Notes: generated by a model not told the origin, from the sequence alone. A DNA stretch of 7,563 nt from Ruminococcaceae bacterium UBA6842 (GCA_002451855.1 DKDS01000075.1:6216-13778); one strand, 5' to 3'. Shown: positions 1 to 5,985, counted from the stretch's first letter. Numbers and translations are program-made.

Positions 1-596
1 CCGCCGCAGCACTCATTTCTGTAAGGGTAAATTACAGGTTCTGCACCTAATGCCCTTATAAAATCCTCCATAATTTTCGGATTTTCGGGGTCGTCAAAGC
101 TCATTACCTTACCGGGGCGCAGAAGCAAGCAACCGTAATAGGCAGCTATTTTTCTGCCGGTCAAGGGATTTACGACCTTTTCTTTGATTTTATCGAAGCC
201 TACAACATCACGCAAAAGCTCTAAGTAGTGCATAACCTTTGTCTCGCCCGAATAAGGCTCTCTTTTTTCCTTATCCTGCGCAAGATACAGGTTTGCGCGG
301 TTTCTGAAGCTTTCGTCATTTTGTATCTGATAATTTGTTTGTTTTATAACATTGTGGCAGGCGGAACATACCGTAACAAGCGGCTGTTCGGCTTCCTTTG
401 CGGCAATAAGCGCGCGAACGCTTGACAGCTTAGAGGCTATCTCGTCGTTATTGCTTACAAACACGCCGCCGCAGCACTGCCAGTCCTTTATCTCGCATAA
501 TTCTACGCCTAAGACTTCGGCGCATTTGCGGGCATAAAGGTCAAGCTGTTTGGCCTTGGTACGCAAGGTACAGCCGGGAAAATAACTGACCTTCAT
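1..596 (-). CDS. HdrB-like CCG-domain iron-sulfur protein (C-terminal part missing)
   Basis: Read from the reverse strand, this encodes the first 198-199 residues of a heterodisulfide reductase subunit B-type protein; the C-terminus lies beyond the left edge. A complete first CCG motif is visible: Cys9, Cys41-Cys42, Cys77 and Cys80, i.e. C-x31-CC-x34-CxxC. A second one begins with Cys156 and Cys196-Cys197 followed by GG. In HdrB such motifs bind noncubane [4Fe-4S] clusters for disulfide chemistry; related CCG domains occur in thiol:fumarate reductase TfrB, LutA/LldE and GlcF. There is no signal peptide or membrane segment, so it is probably cytosolic. It starts 17 bp after the fumarase stop and is the third gene of the unit. 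Start: adjacent ATGs at 599 and 596; 596 sits 7 nt from GGAGG and gives the usual MK-x3-FPGC opening. A role in fumarate reduction is inferred from neighbours. A methanogen-type CoM/CoB role is unlikely in this organism. Confidence 0.9.
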   Translation of the reverse strand, partial: MKVSYFPGCTLRTKAKQLDLYARKCAEVLGVELCEIKDWQCCGGVFVSNNDEIASKLSSVRALIAAKEAEQPLVTVCSACHNVIKQTNYQIQNDESFRNRANLYLAQDKEKREPYSGETKVMHYLELLRDVVGFDKIKEKVVNPLTGRKIAAYYGCLLLRPGKVMSFDDPENPKIMEDFIRALGAEPVIYPYRNECCG

Positions 597-603
597 CATT
601 TTT

Positions 604-608
604 CCTCC
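604..608 (-). promoter_or_regulatory. RBS of the HdrB-like gene (GGAGG)
   Basis: GGAGG on the minus strand lies 4 nt from the first ATG (599) and 7 nt from the second (596). The spacing favours the second ATG. It sits within the 17-bp gap after the fumarase stop, so the two genes are probably translated from one transcript. Confidence 0.75.
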
Positions 609-613
609 ATTTA

Positions 614-1990
614 TTAAACCATCTGTTCGGGGTGGAATACCTCGTCGAATTTCTCCTCGGTTAAAAAGCCTAATTCCACACATGCCTGCTTTAAGGAAAT
701 ATTATCCTTATATGCCTTTTTGGCGGTCTTCGCCGCGTTTTCATAACCGATATAGGGGTTAAGAGCGGTGACAAGCATAAGAGAATTGTGCAGATTGTGA
801 TACATCTTATCCTTATTTGCGGTAATTCCCACAGCGCACTTGTTGTTAAAGGAAACAATAGCCTCAGCAAGCAAACGGGCTGACTGTAAGAAGTTGTAAG
901 CCGCAACCGGCATAAATACATTAAGCTCAAAGTTACCCTGAGAAGCCGCCATGCCGACCGCCACATCATTGCCCATTACCTGAACGGCAACCATTGTCAC
1001 CGCCTCGCACTGGGTGGGGTTTACCTTTCCGGGCATTATTGAAGAACCCGGCTCGTTTTCGGGAATGTGTATTTCACCGAGACCGTCGCGCGGACCCGAA
1101 GCCAGCCATCTGACATCGTTTGCAATCTTCATCATATCACAGGCTGTGGCTTTAATTGCGCCGTGCGCAAAAACAAGCTCGTCTTTTGAAGTGAGGGCGT
1201 GGAACTTGTTTGCGGCGGTTACAAACGGCTTGCCCGTAAGCTCCGCTACTTTTTGCGCCACAAGCTCCGAAAAGCCCTCCGGAGCGTTAAGCCCCGTGCC
1301 TACGGCAGTGCCGCCGAGCGCTAATTCGTGAAGCGGCTTTACCGCCGCTTTTAAAAGCTCCGCGTCGCGCTCAAGGCTTGCTCTCCAGCCGGAGATTTCC
1401 TGACTGAATTTAATGGGCGTTGCGTCCTGCAAATGGGTTCTGCCCGATTTTACAATACCCTCGTTTTCAGCCTCTAATTTTTTAAAGGTGTTTATTAACA
1501 GCTCTATTGCGGGTAAAAGCTTATCCTCTATCGCTATAACCGCCGAAATGTGCATAGCGGTGGGGAAGGTGTCGTTAGAGGACTGGCTCATATTAATATC
1601 GTCGTTCGGGTGGCAAAGCTTTTCGCCCGCAATTTGGTTGGCGCGGTTTGCGATAACCTCGTTTGCGTTCATATTGGACTGTGTTCCCGAACCCGTCTGC
1701 CATACAACAAGCGGAAAATGGTCGTTAAGGCTGCCCGATATTACCTCGTCGCAGGCGGCGGAAATTGCCTTTACCTTTTGCGCTGTCATTTTTTCGGGCT
1801 TTAATTCCGCGTTAGCAAGCGCCGCCGCTTTTTTAAGTATTCCGAAAGCGTGGGTTATTTCACGTGGCATAGTTTCAATTCCTACGCCTATCTCAAAATT
1901 TTCGTGACTTCTTTGGGTTTGAGCCGCCCAAAGTCTGTCGGCAGGGACCTTCATTTCTCCCATAGAGTCATGTTCAATACGGTATTCCAT
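614..1990 (-). CDS. fumC: Class II fumarate hydratase
   Basis: Catalyses reversible hydration of fumarate to L-malate; a soluble homotetrameric enzyme of the fumarase/aspartase superfamily needing no iron-sulfur cluster. The 458-residue length is normal for FumC. Visible family motifs: TGSGTQSNMN at 99-108; SSND at 137-140; THLQDATP at 185-192 with His186 (equivalent to the catalytic-site His188 of E. coli FumC); and the signature GSSIMPGKVNP at 315-325, holding the catalytic Ser and the substrate-binding Lys322 and Asn324. The signature followed by QCE fits fumarase rather than aspartase or argininosuccinate lyase, although aspartase is the closest alternative. It begins 13 bp after the upstream dehydrogenase stop, with AAGGTGG 8 nt before the ATG and overlapping that stop. 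Lying between a predicted malate dehydrogenase and an HdrB-like protein, it probably works toward fumarate in a reductive C4 branch; the direction is inference. Confidence 0.96.
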   Translation of the reverse strand: MEYRIEHDSMGEMKVPADRLWAAQTQRSHENFEIGVGIETMPREITHAFGILKKAAALANAELKPEKMTAQKVKAISAACDEVISGSLNDHFPLVVWQTGSGTQSNMNANEVIANRANQIAGEKLCHPNDDINMSQSSNDTFPTAMHISAVIAIEDKLLPAIELLINTFKKLEAENEGIVKSGRTHLQDATPIKFSQEISGWRASLERDAELLKAAVKPLHELALGGTAVGTGLNAPEGFSELVAQKVAELTGKPFVTAANKFHALTSKDELVFAHGAIKATACDMMKIANDVRWLASGPRDGLGEIHIPENEPGSSIMPGKVNPTQCEAVTMVAVQVMGNDVAVGMAASQGNFELNVFMPVAAYNFLQSARLLAEAIVSFNNKCAVGITANKDKMYHNLHNSLMLVTALNPYIGYENAAKTAKKAYKDNISLKQACVELGFLTEEKFDEVFHPEQMV

Positions 1991-1998
1991 TTATATTA

Positions 1999-2005
1999 CC
2001 ACCTT
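1999..2005 (-). promoter_or_regulatory. fumC ribosome binding site overlapping the upstream stop codon
   Basis: AAGGTGG on the minus strand, 8 nt before the fumC ATG. Its first two bases are shared with the TAA stop of the upstream dehydrogenase (2004-2006). This supports co-transcription and possible translational coupling. Confidence 0.75.
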
Positions 2006-2948
2006 ATATATCAAGATTGCTTATAACATCCTTGAGGGTGTCCGCGCTCTTGCGGAGAAGTGTGATTTCTTCATCGGTCATAGGTACGTTTACCTTACCT
2101 CTTACTCCCTCGTGACCTACCATATTAAGGGTGCTCAGCGCTACATCCTCTATTCCGTATTCGCCGTGCATCATCGTAGAAACCGTCATTGTGGTATCGA
2201 TACCGCCGAGCAGGCACTTGCAGATATGACATACGGAAACCGAAACCGCATAGAAGGTCGCGCCTTTTCTTGCTATAACGCGTGCGCCGGATTTTCTTAC
2301 ATACTGCTCAATTTCTCCGAAGTCAAGCTCGGGAGTGTTAATGCCCGGTGTGGTTATAAGCTTTTTACATTCTTTAATCGGAACATTCGAAATATTCGCG
2401 ACAGACCACGGGATAAAGGACGAATCGCCGTGTTCGCCGAAAACATAAGCGTGAACATTGCTCTGGTTAATGTTGTAATATTCTGAAAGTCTTGAACGCA
2501 GACGAGCGGTATCAAGAATAGTACCCGAACCGATTATGCGGTTTTCGGGAAGTCCCGACATTTTGTAGAAAGTATATGTAAGAATATCGACCGGATTGCT
2601 TACTATTATGTAGGTAGCGTCCGGAGCGTACCTTGTGATTTCCGGTATTATCTGCTTTGTAATGTTAACATTTGTCTGGGCAAGCTCCAGTCTTGACTGA
2701 CCGGGCTTCCTTGCGATACCCGAGGTTAAAATTACGATGTCTGAATTAACGGCATCACGGTAGTCGCCGGCATAGATTGAGCAAGCGCCGCAGAAGGGAG
2801 TACCCTGTCTTATATCGAGCGCTTCGCCGAGAGCCTTTTCGTTATTGATGTCTATCATAACGATTTCCGAGGCAAGCCCCATTACTGTCAGTGTGTAGGC
2901 GATTGTAGAGCCGACGCTGCCGGTTCCGATGATTGAGATTTTGTTCAT
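2004..2948 (-). CDS. mdh: LDH/MDH-family NAD-dependent dehydrogenase, probably malate dehydrogenase
   Basis: A 314-residue L-2-hydroxyacid dehydrogenase of the lactate/malate dehydrogenase family. The Rossmann motif GTGSVG is at 8-13. Asp33 ends the second strand, favouring NAD over NADP. Catalytic residues are intact: Asp146 and Arg149 in LDTAR, His173 in GEHGD, Arg86 on the mobile loop. Overall similarity, including HAYVFGEHGDSS, is to Clostridia/Bacillus L-lactate dehydrogenases, and automatic annotation would probably say Ldh. However, the mobile loop reads ARKPGQSR, so Arg80 occupies position 102, where lactate dehydrogenases have Gln (NQKPGETR). Gln102Arg is the classic change that turns LDH into MDH by pairing with the second carboxylate of oxaloacetate. 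Thr231, corresponding to Thr246, stays LDH-like, so the enzyme looks like an LDH-derived MDH. First gene of the unit, directly before fumarase, which fits malate. It has its own promoter upstream and the SD GGGAAGG 6 nt before the ATG. Family certain; substrate inferred. Confidence 0.93.
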   Translation of the reverse strand: MNKISIIGTGSVGSTIAYTLTVMGLASEIVMIDINNEKALGEALDIRQGTPFCGACSIYAGDYRDAVNSDIVILTSGIARKPGQSRLELAQTNVNITKQIIPEITRYAPDATYIIVSNPVDILTYTFYKMSGLPENRIIGSGTILDTARLRSRLSEYYNINQSNVHAYVFGEHGDSSFIPWSVANISNVPIKECKKLITTPGINTPELDFGEIEQYVRKSGARVIARKGATFYAVSVSVCHICKCLLGGIDTTMTVSTMMHGEYGIEDVALSTLNMVGHEGVRGKVNVPMTDEEITLLRKSADTLKDVISNLDI

Positions 2949-2954
2949 AGTGCA

Positions 2955-2961
2955 CCTTCCC
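2955..2961 (-). promoter_or_regulatory. RBS of the dehydrogenase gene
   Basis: GGGAAGG on the minus strand, 6 nt before the ATG. It fixes the start that gives the standard MNKISIIGTG opening of the family. Confidence 0.65.
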
Positions 2962-2981
2962 TAATTTACATAGTTTAGTCT

Positions 2982-3010
2982 ATTATAGCATCTTTCGACA
3001 TTTAATGCAA
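2982..3010 (-). promoter_or_regulatory. Sigma-A-type promoter of the mdh-fumC-hdrB-like unit
   Basis: Minus strand: -35 TTGCAT (3010-3005, 4 of 6 matches to TTGACA), a 17-nt spacer, and a perfect -10 TATAAT (2987-2982) preceded by TG one base upstream (extended -10). The predicted start is near 2975, leaving about 26 nt of leader that holds the SD. No other convincing promoter separates the three downstream genes. Confidence 0.75.
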
Positions 3011-3023
3011 ATACTGTTTTTTA

Positions 3024-3048
3024 ATATCGGTAATGTATTTATCGATAT
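3024..3048. promoter_or_regulatory. Interrupted palindrome upstream of the mdh promoter, possible operator
   Basis: ATATCG (3024-3029) and CGATAT (3043-3048) form 6-bp arms. Inside them TAA and TTA also pair, with one mismatched pair between, around a 5-nt centre, so 9 of 10 positions are symmetric. The centre (3036) is near -61 from the predicted start, a typical place for a dimeric activator. It does not match the Rex consensus I know (TTGTTAA-type arms), and no regulator can be named. The sequence is AT-rich, so chance symmetry is possible. Confidence 0.35.
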
Positions 3049-3062
3049 ATTGTATCTCTAAT

Positions 3063-3091
3063 AAAACCGACTGCCTTTTGCAGTCGGTTTT
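3063..3091 (-). terminator. Rho-independent terminator after the epimerase gene
   Basis: A perfect 12-bp inverted repeat, AAAACCGACTGC and its complement, around a 5-nt loop. On the minus strand it starts 23 nt past the epimerase stop codon, and its 3' arm ends in TTTT followed by AT. Its flanks are A/T runs on both sides, so it could also stop plus-strand transcription. It separates the epimerase from the mdh unit. Confidence 0.85.
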
Positions 3092-3114
3092 TGGTGAGTG
3101 TGACAGATTTAAGC

Positions 3115-3960
3115 TTAAAAACAGATAGTATGAGAAACTTCAAAGGTGTCTTTTGCGGCAACCTTGTTAATTCCCTCTTTTTCTGTTATGTCATATGTGC
3201 AGTCCACCATGGGCTGAATACCGCACCAAGGCTCCATACAAATATAGCCGGCACCCGGCTTTGTCCAAAGAAGGAAATAATCGCAGTCGGGGAACGAAAC
3301 GGTAACCGACTTTCCGGTTTTACGGTTTCTGAGCGTCGCCGAGCGTGATTTGAGATCCTTGAAAACAAGCGCGTCCACCGCAAAGTATTTATAATAAAGC
3401 GGCAGAGTATCAGTGTCCTTGATAACGGGGGTTCTGCTGTGGGCGGTAAGATTGCCGTCAAGGTCCTGCGCAAAAAGGGTTTCCTTCTTTTCGAATATTA
3501 CATCATAATCCTCTATACCCTCAGGGCAGGCATAGGCTTCGTGCGAGCCGATGGACATATACATAGTATCGTCCGAGGTGTTCCTTACGGAGTATGTAAT
3601 TTTAACTGCGGAGCCGCAAAGCGCGTATTTTATGCGAAGCTCGAAGCTCCAAGGATATGATTTAAGGGTTTCGTCATCGCTTTTAAGCAGAAATACGGCG
3701 GAATTTTCCGTGGTCTTTTCTACCTCAAATTCCTTGAATTTTGCAAAGCCGTGCTTATTAAGGGTATATTCCTTACCGTTATATGTGAATTTATCGTCCT
3801 TAAGCCCGCCGCATATGGGGAAGAGAACGGGAGCCTTTCCCGTCCAAAAGGCAGGGTCGCCGCTCCAAAGTCTGTCCTCGCCGTTTACCTTTATGCTGTT
3901 AAGCTCGGCTCCGAGGGTGTTAATCTCGGCGGTTATAACATCATTTTTAATAGTCACCAT
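3115..3960 (-). CDS. Aldose 1-epimerase / LacX-like family protein
   Basis: A 281-residue protein of the galactose mutarotase superfamily, which interconverts alpha and beta anomers of aldoses. The compact length and motifs resemble the LacX-like subgroup: PVLFPICGGL at 44-53, KHGFA at 69-73 (His70), GSHEAYACP at 138-146 (His140 in the position of the second conserved His), and EPWCGIQ at 243-249 with Glu243 in the position of the catalytic base. No signal peptide is seen, so it acts in the cytosol. The true substrate of LacX-like members is generally not established, so a specific galactose role should not be assumed. It forms its own transcription unit: sigma-A-like promoter upstream, SD AAGGAG 8 nt before the ATG, and a hairpin terminator just after the stop. 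It is transcribed away from the sporulation-type genes on its right, and there are no sugar pathway genes around it. Confidence 0.93.
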   Translation of the reverse strand: MVTIKNDVITAEINTLGAELNSIKVNGEDRLWSGDPAFWTGKAPVLFPICGGLKDDKFTYNGKEYTLNKHGFAKFKEFEVEKTTENSAVFLLKSDDETLKSYPWSFELRIKYALCGSAVKITYSVRNTSDDTMYMSIGSHEAYACPEGIEDYDVIFEKKETLFAQDLDGNLTAHSRTPVIKDTDTLPLYYKYFAVDALVFKDLKSRSATLRNRKTGKSVTVSFPDCDYFLLWTKPGAGYICMEPWCGIQPMVDCTYDITEKEGINKVAAKDTFEVSHTICF

Positions 3961-3968
3961 AAAAATCT

Positions 3969-3974
3969 CTCCTT
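3969..3974 (-). promoter_or_regulatory. RBS of the epimerase gene (AAGGAG)
   Basis: AAGGAG on the minus strand, 8 nt before the ATG; supports the chosen start. Confidence 0.75.
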
Positions 3975-3986
3975 GTCTTTTTTAAA

Positions 3987-4015
3987 ATTATATATCACCT
4001 AAGTGCTGTTTGCAA
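3987..4015 (-). promoter_or_regulatory. Sigma-A-type promoter of the epimerase gene
   Basis: Minus strand: -35 TTGCAA (4015-4010, 4 of 6), a 17-nt spacer and a perfect -10 TATAAT (3992-3987). The predicted start is about 20 nt upstream of the ATG. It lies in the same 112-bp divergent spacer as the candidate plus-strand sporulation promoter. Confidence 0.7.
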
Positions 4016-4024
4016 CAACTTTTT

Positions 4025-4053
4025 AACCTCTTTATTAAAACGGGCATAAAATA
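4025..4053 (+). promoter_or_regulatory. Candidate mother-cell sporulation promoter (SigE/SigK-like)
   Basis: AACC (4025-4028), a 16-nt spacer, then CATAAAATA (4045-4053). This fits the SigK pattern as I remember it from Bacillus subtilis (mACm, 16-17 nt, CATAnnnTA); the -10 also fits SigE (CATAnnnT), but no good SigE -35 is seen. No sigma-A-like plus-strand promoter is apparent here. The predicted start near 4060 would leave a very short leader, with the SD almost at its 5' end, which is a weakness. Confidence 0.45.
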
Positions 4054-4059
4054 TTTTGT

Positions 4060-4065
4060 GGGAGG
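4060..4065 (+). promoter_or_regulatory. RBS deciding the start at 4073 (GGGAGG)
   Basis: GGGAGG, 7 nt before the ATG at 4073. The in-frame ATG at 4010 has no SD and lies inside the promoter region, so the later start is chosen. Confidence 0.8.
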
Positions 4066-4072
4066 CGGTAAA

Positions 4073-4600
4073 ATGGATAAATCGCTTATTGAAAAGTACA
4101 AAAACGAAATGCTTATGCTTAATAAAAGAGCGGCTGTAAAGACTGCCGCTGTAAATACTCCGCAGCAGGGCTATTATGAAGAGGGTAAGCCGGATATACC
4201 GGACGACGCCTCGGATGAAAACGGAAGACTTATCGCTATGGTGACCTATACCGACAGGATATATCCCGTTAAAAATGCCGAGGTTACGGTTTTTACGGGG
4301 TCGCCCGAAAATATGCGGATAGTGGGAACTGCCGTTACGGACGAGAGCGGAAAAACCGAGAAATTCGAGCTGGCCGCTCCGCCGCGCAGTCTTTCACAGC
4401 AGTCAGGCTCGGCAGCGGTTCCTTACGCGCTTTACAATATGAGAATAAAAGCCGACGGTTTTCTTGAAAATATACACCTTAATATACCTGTTTTCAGGGG
4501 CGTTACCTCCGTTCAGCGCTCGGACCTTACGCCTATAAGCGTTGCCGGCGGCAGAACAGCGCCTATAACCTTTAATGAATTTTCATCTTATGAGCTTTAG
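4073..4600 (+). CDS. Carboxypeptidase-regulatory-like (transthyretin-fold) domain protein, probably spore-associated
   Basis: 175 residues from the chosen ATG. Residues 1-48 are polar and partly charged, likely helical then flexible. From about residue 50 a beta-rich domain resembles carboxypeptidase regulatory-like/Cna-B-type folds: GRLIAMVTYTDRIYPVKNAE, TVFTG, a TDESGKT turn and a YNMRIKADGF segment, the usual order of a seven-stranded sandwich with a TD-x-G-x-T loop. The C-terminal part (NIPVFRGVTSVQRSDLTPIS) also looks beta. There is no signal peptide, transmembrane segment or sortase motif, so unlike most proteins with this fold it appears not to be exported by Sec. Such folds are usually binding or structural modules. 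It is 29 bp upstream of the SpoIID/PG-binding gene and presumably co-transcribed. A role as a structural partner in the spore coat or cortex, made in the mother cell, is inferred from neighbours and the promoter candidate. The exact function is unknown. Confidence 0.85.
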   Translation: MDKSLIEKYKNEMLMLNKRAAVKTAAVNTPQQGYYEEGKPDIPDDASDENGRLIAMVTYTDRIYPVKNAEVTVFTGSPENMRIVGTAVTDESGKTEKFELAAPPRSLSQQSGSAAVPYALYNMRIKADGFLENIHLNIPVFRGVTSVQRSDLTPISVAGGRTAPITFNEFSSYEL

Positions 4601-4614
4601 AAGCCTGCCACTCT

Positions 4615-4622
4615 AAGGAGGG
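4615..4622 (+). promoter_or_regulatory. RBS of the SpoIID-like/PG-binding gene (AAGGAGGG)
   Basis: A near-perfect Shine-Dalgarno sequence 7 nt before the ATG at 4630, the strongest in the window. It suggests high translation of this protein. Confidence 0.85.
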
Positions 4623-4629
4623 AAAGAGT

Positions 4630-5985
4630 ATGCCTGCTTTAATACAGCCTGTTATTCCCGAAAACATAAGGGTGCATTTGGGTCCGCCGTCATCTAATGC
4701 CGAGACCGTAACCGTACCGTTTGTTGATTACATTAAAAATGTCGCGTCAAGCGAAATATACCCTACATGGCCCGAAAATGCGCTCCGTGCCAATATTTAC
4801 GCTATAATAACCTTTGCGCTTAACCGAATTTATACCGAGTGGTATCCGTCCCGCGGCTACGATTTCGATATTACCAATTCGACGCAGTACGATCAGGCGT
4901 TTGTTCCGGACCGAGAAATTTTTGAAAATATAAATGATATTGTGAATGATATATTTGATGAATATGTTGTCAGAAACGGCAGTATACAGCCGCTTTTTAC
5001 CCAGTTCTGCAACGGAACGACCTCTACCTGTCAGGGTCTTTCCCAGTGGGGGACCGTATCGCTTGCCGAACAGGGGCTTACGCCTTATGAAATCTTGCAA
5101 AGATTTTACGGCGAGGATATTTCCATACTTACCGATACGCCCGTGGCAAGCGTGGGGGAATCGTACCCAGGCGAGCCGCTGAGACTCGGCGACGACTCAA
5201 ACAGCGTAAAAATAATACAGACGGAGCTTAACCGAATATCCGACAATTACCCTGCCATACCAAAGATACGCGTTGAAAACGGACTCTTCGGTCTTGATAC
5301 CGAAAATGCGGTAAGGGCGTTTCAGGGAATATTCGAGCTGCCTCGGAGCGGCACCGTCGATAAAGCCACATGGTACAGAATAAGGCGTTATTATAACGGG
5401 GTCAAAAGGCTTGCGGAGCTTTCGGCGGAGGGTGTTACGGAGGAAGAGGCGAGCCTTCCTTATACATTTGAGCTGTCCGCCGGTATGCAGGGACTTTATG
5501 TAAGGGCGCTTCAGTATTATCTTGATACGATAGCGTATGCCAATCCGCAGCTTGATATGGTGCAGGTCACGGGCATTTTCGACGAACCCACGGTAAGGGC
5601 GGTGGAGCAGTTTCAGGAGTATTACGGACTGCCCGTAACAGGGGTTGCCGACAATGCGCTTTGGAATATTCTAAACCGTGAATACCGCTTGGCGGTAGAA
5701 TCATTCCCCGAGGGATATGAGGGAGAACGGGCAAAAATATACCCCGGTTATGTGTTAAGCGAGGGAATGAGGAGCGACAGCGTAAGAGATCTGCAAACCT
5801 ATTTGTCGTTTATCGGCAGCGTTTACCCTGAAATTCCCGAAATTCCGGTTACGGGATATTTCGGAACGCAGACAAGAGACGCGGTCTATACATTCCAGCG
5901 TCTTTTCGGCCTGCCGCAAAGCGGACTTGTGGGAGTAAATACATGGAATACCATAGCCGAAGAATATAATGCGCTTAAAGGATGA
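4630..5985 (+). CDS. Abbreviated SpoIID-like domain fused to three peptidoglycan-binding repeats
   Basis: 451 residues with two parts. Residues about 27-166 resemble SpoIID/LytB: TVPFVDYIKNVASSEIYPTW matches the SpoIID opening (VPLEDYVxGVVAxEMP), with Glu42 at the position of the catalytic Glu of that lytic transglycosylase. GLSQWGTVSLAEQG (136-149) and YEILQRFYG match its C-terminal SQWGA motif. The distance between the blocks is about 95 residues, roughly half of that in SpoIID, so an internal part is missing, and the GHG before SQWG is not kept. The only two cysteines, 127 and 134, lie just before SQWG and could bind metal or form a disulfide. Residues about 183-257, 279-355 and 373-449 are PG_binding_1-type repeats. 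No signal peptide or membrane segment is visible. Expected ligand: peptidoglycan, probably spore cortex. Lytic activity is possible but unproven. It lies 29 bp after its likely partner gene and 42 bp before a GerA-type gene. Confidence 0.88.
   Translation: MPALIQPVIPENIRVHLGPPSSNAETVTVPFVDYIKNVASSEIYPTWPENALRANIYAIITFALNRIYTEWYPSRGYDFDITNSTQYDQAFVPDREIFENINDIVNDIFDEYVVRNGSIQPLFTQFCNGTTSTCQGLSQWGTVSLAEQGLTPYEILQRFYGEDISILTDTPVASVGESYPGEPLRLGDDSNSVKIIQTELNRISDNYPAIPKIRVENGLFGLDTENAVRAFQGIFELPRSGTVDKATWYRIRRYYNGVKRLAELSAEGVTEEEASLPYTFELSAGMQGLYVRALQYYLDTIAYANPQLDMVQVTGIFDEPTVRAVEQFQEYYGLPVTGVADNALWNILNREYRLAVESFPEGYEGERAKIYPGYVLSEGMRSDSVRDLQTYLSFIGSVYPEIPEIPVTGYFGTQTRDAVYTFQRLFGLPQSGLVGVNTWNTIAEEYNALKG
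5176..5976 (+). repeat. Three diverged peptidoglycan-binding repeats (protein level)
   Basis: Three copies of about 75 codons (5176-5400, 5464-5694, 5746-5976). Shared pattern: LxxG, then VxxLQxYL-like helix, a tract such as YPEIPEI, GxFGxxTxxAVxxFQxxFGLPxSG and TWNxI. Copies 1 and 3 share the YP-x-IP insert, which is longer than in a minimal PG_binding_1 domain. The nucleotide sequences have diverged, so this is old duplication, not a recent tandem repeat. Confidence 0.85.

Noticed and set aside
228..537. Short plus-strand ORFs of 61-65 codons near the left edge
   Set aside because: They are antisense to the HdrB-like gene, whose CCG cysteine motifs prove the minus-strand frame is coding.
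597..611. Five-base-pair-scale mini-ORF (ATG GAG GAA AAA TGA) between fumC and the HdrB-like gene
   Set aside because: Its ATG precedes the SD of the real gene and it encodes only four residues. It is most simply a by-product of the GGAGG sequence.
1413..1907. A 164-codon plus-strand ORF opposite fumC
   Set aside because: It lies wholly antisense to a clear, full-length fumarase and has no SD or recognisable family. It reflects codon bias on the opposite strand. The same holds for other plus-strand ORFs over 1014-1331 and 1550-1804.
2949..3062. Rex (NADH-sensing) operator upstream of mdh
   Set aside because: Expected for a fermentative redox operon, but I found no TTGTTAA/TTGTGAA-type inverted repeat in the spacer. 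The palindrome that is present has different arms.
4010..4072. Upstream in-frame ATG at 4010 as the start of the 4073 gene
   Set aside because: It has no SD, the extra 21 codons cover the promoter region, and GGGAGG is ideally placed for the ATG at 4073.
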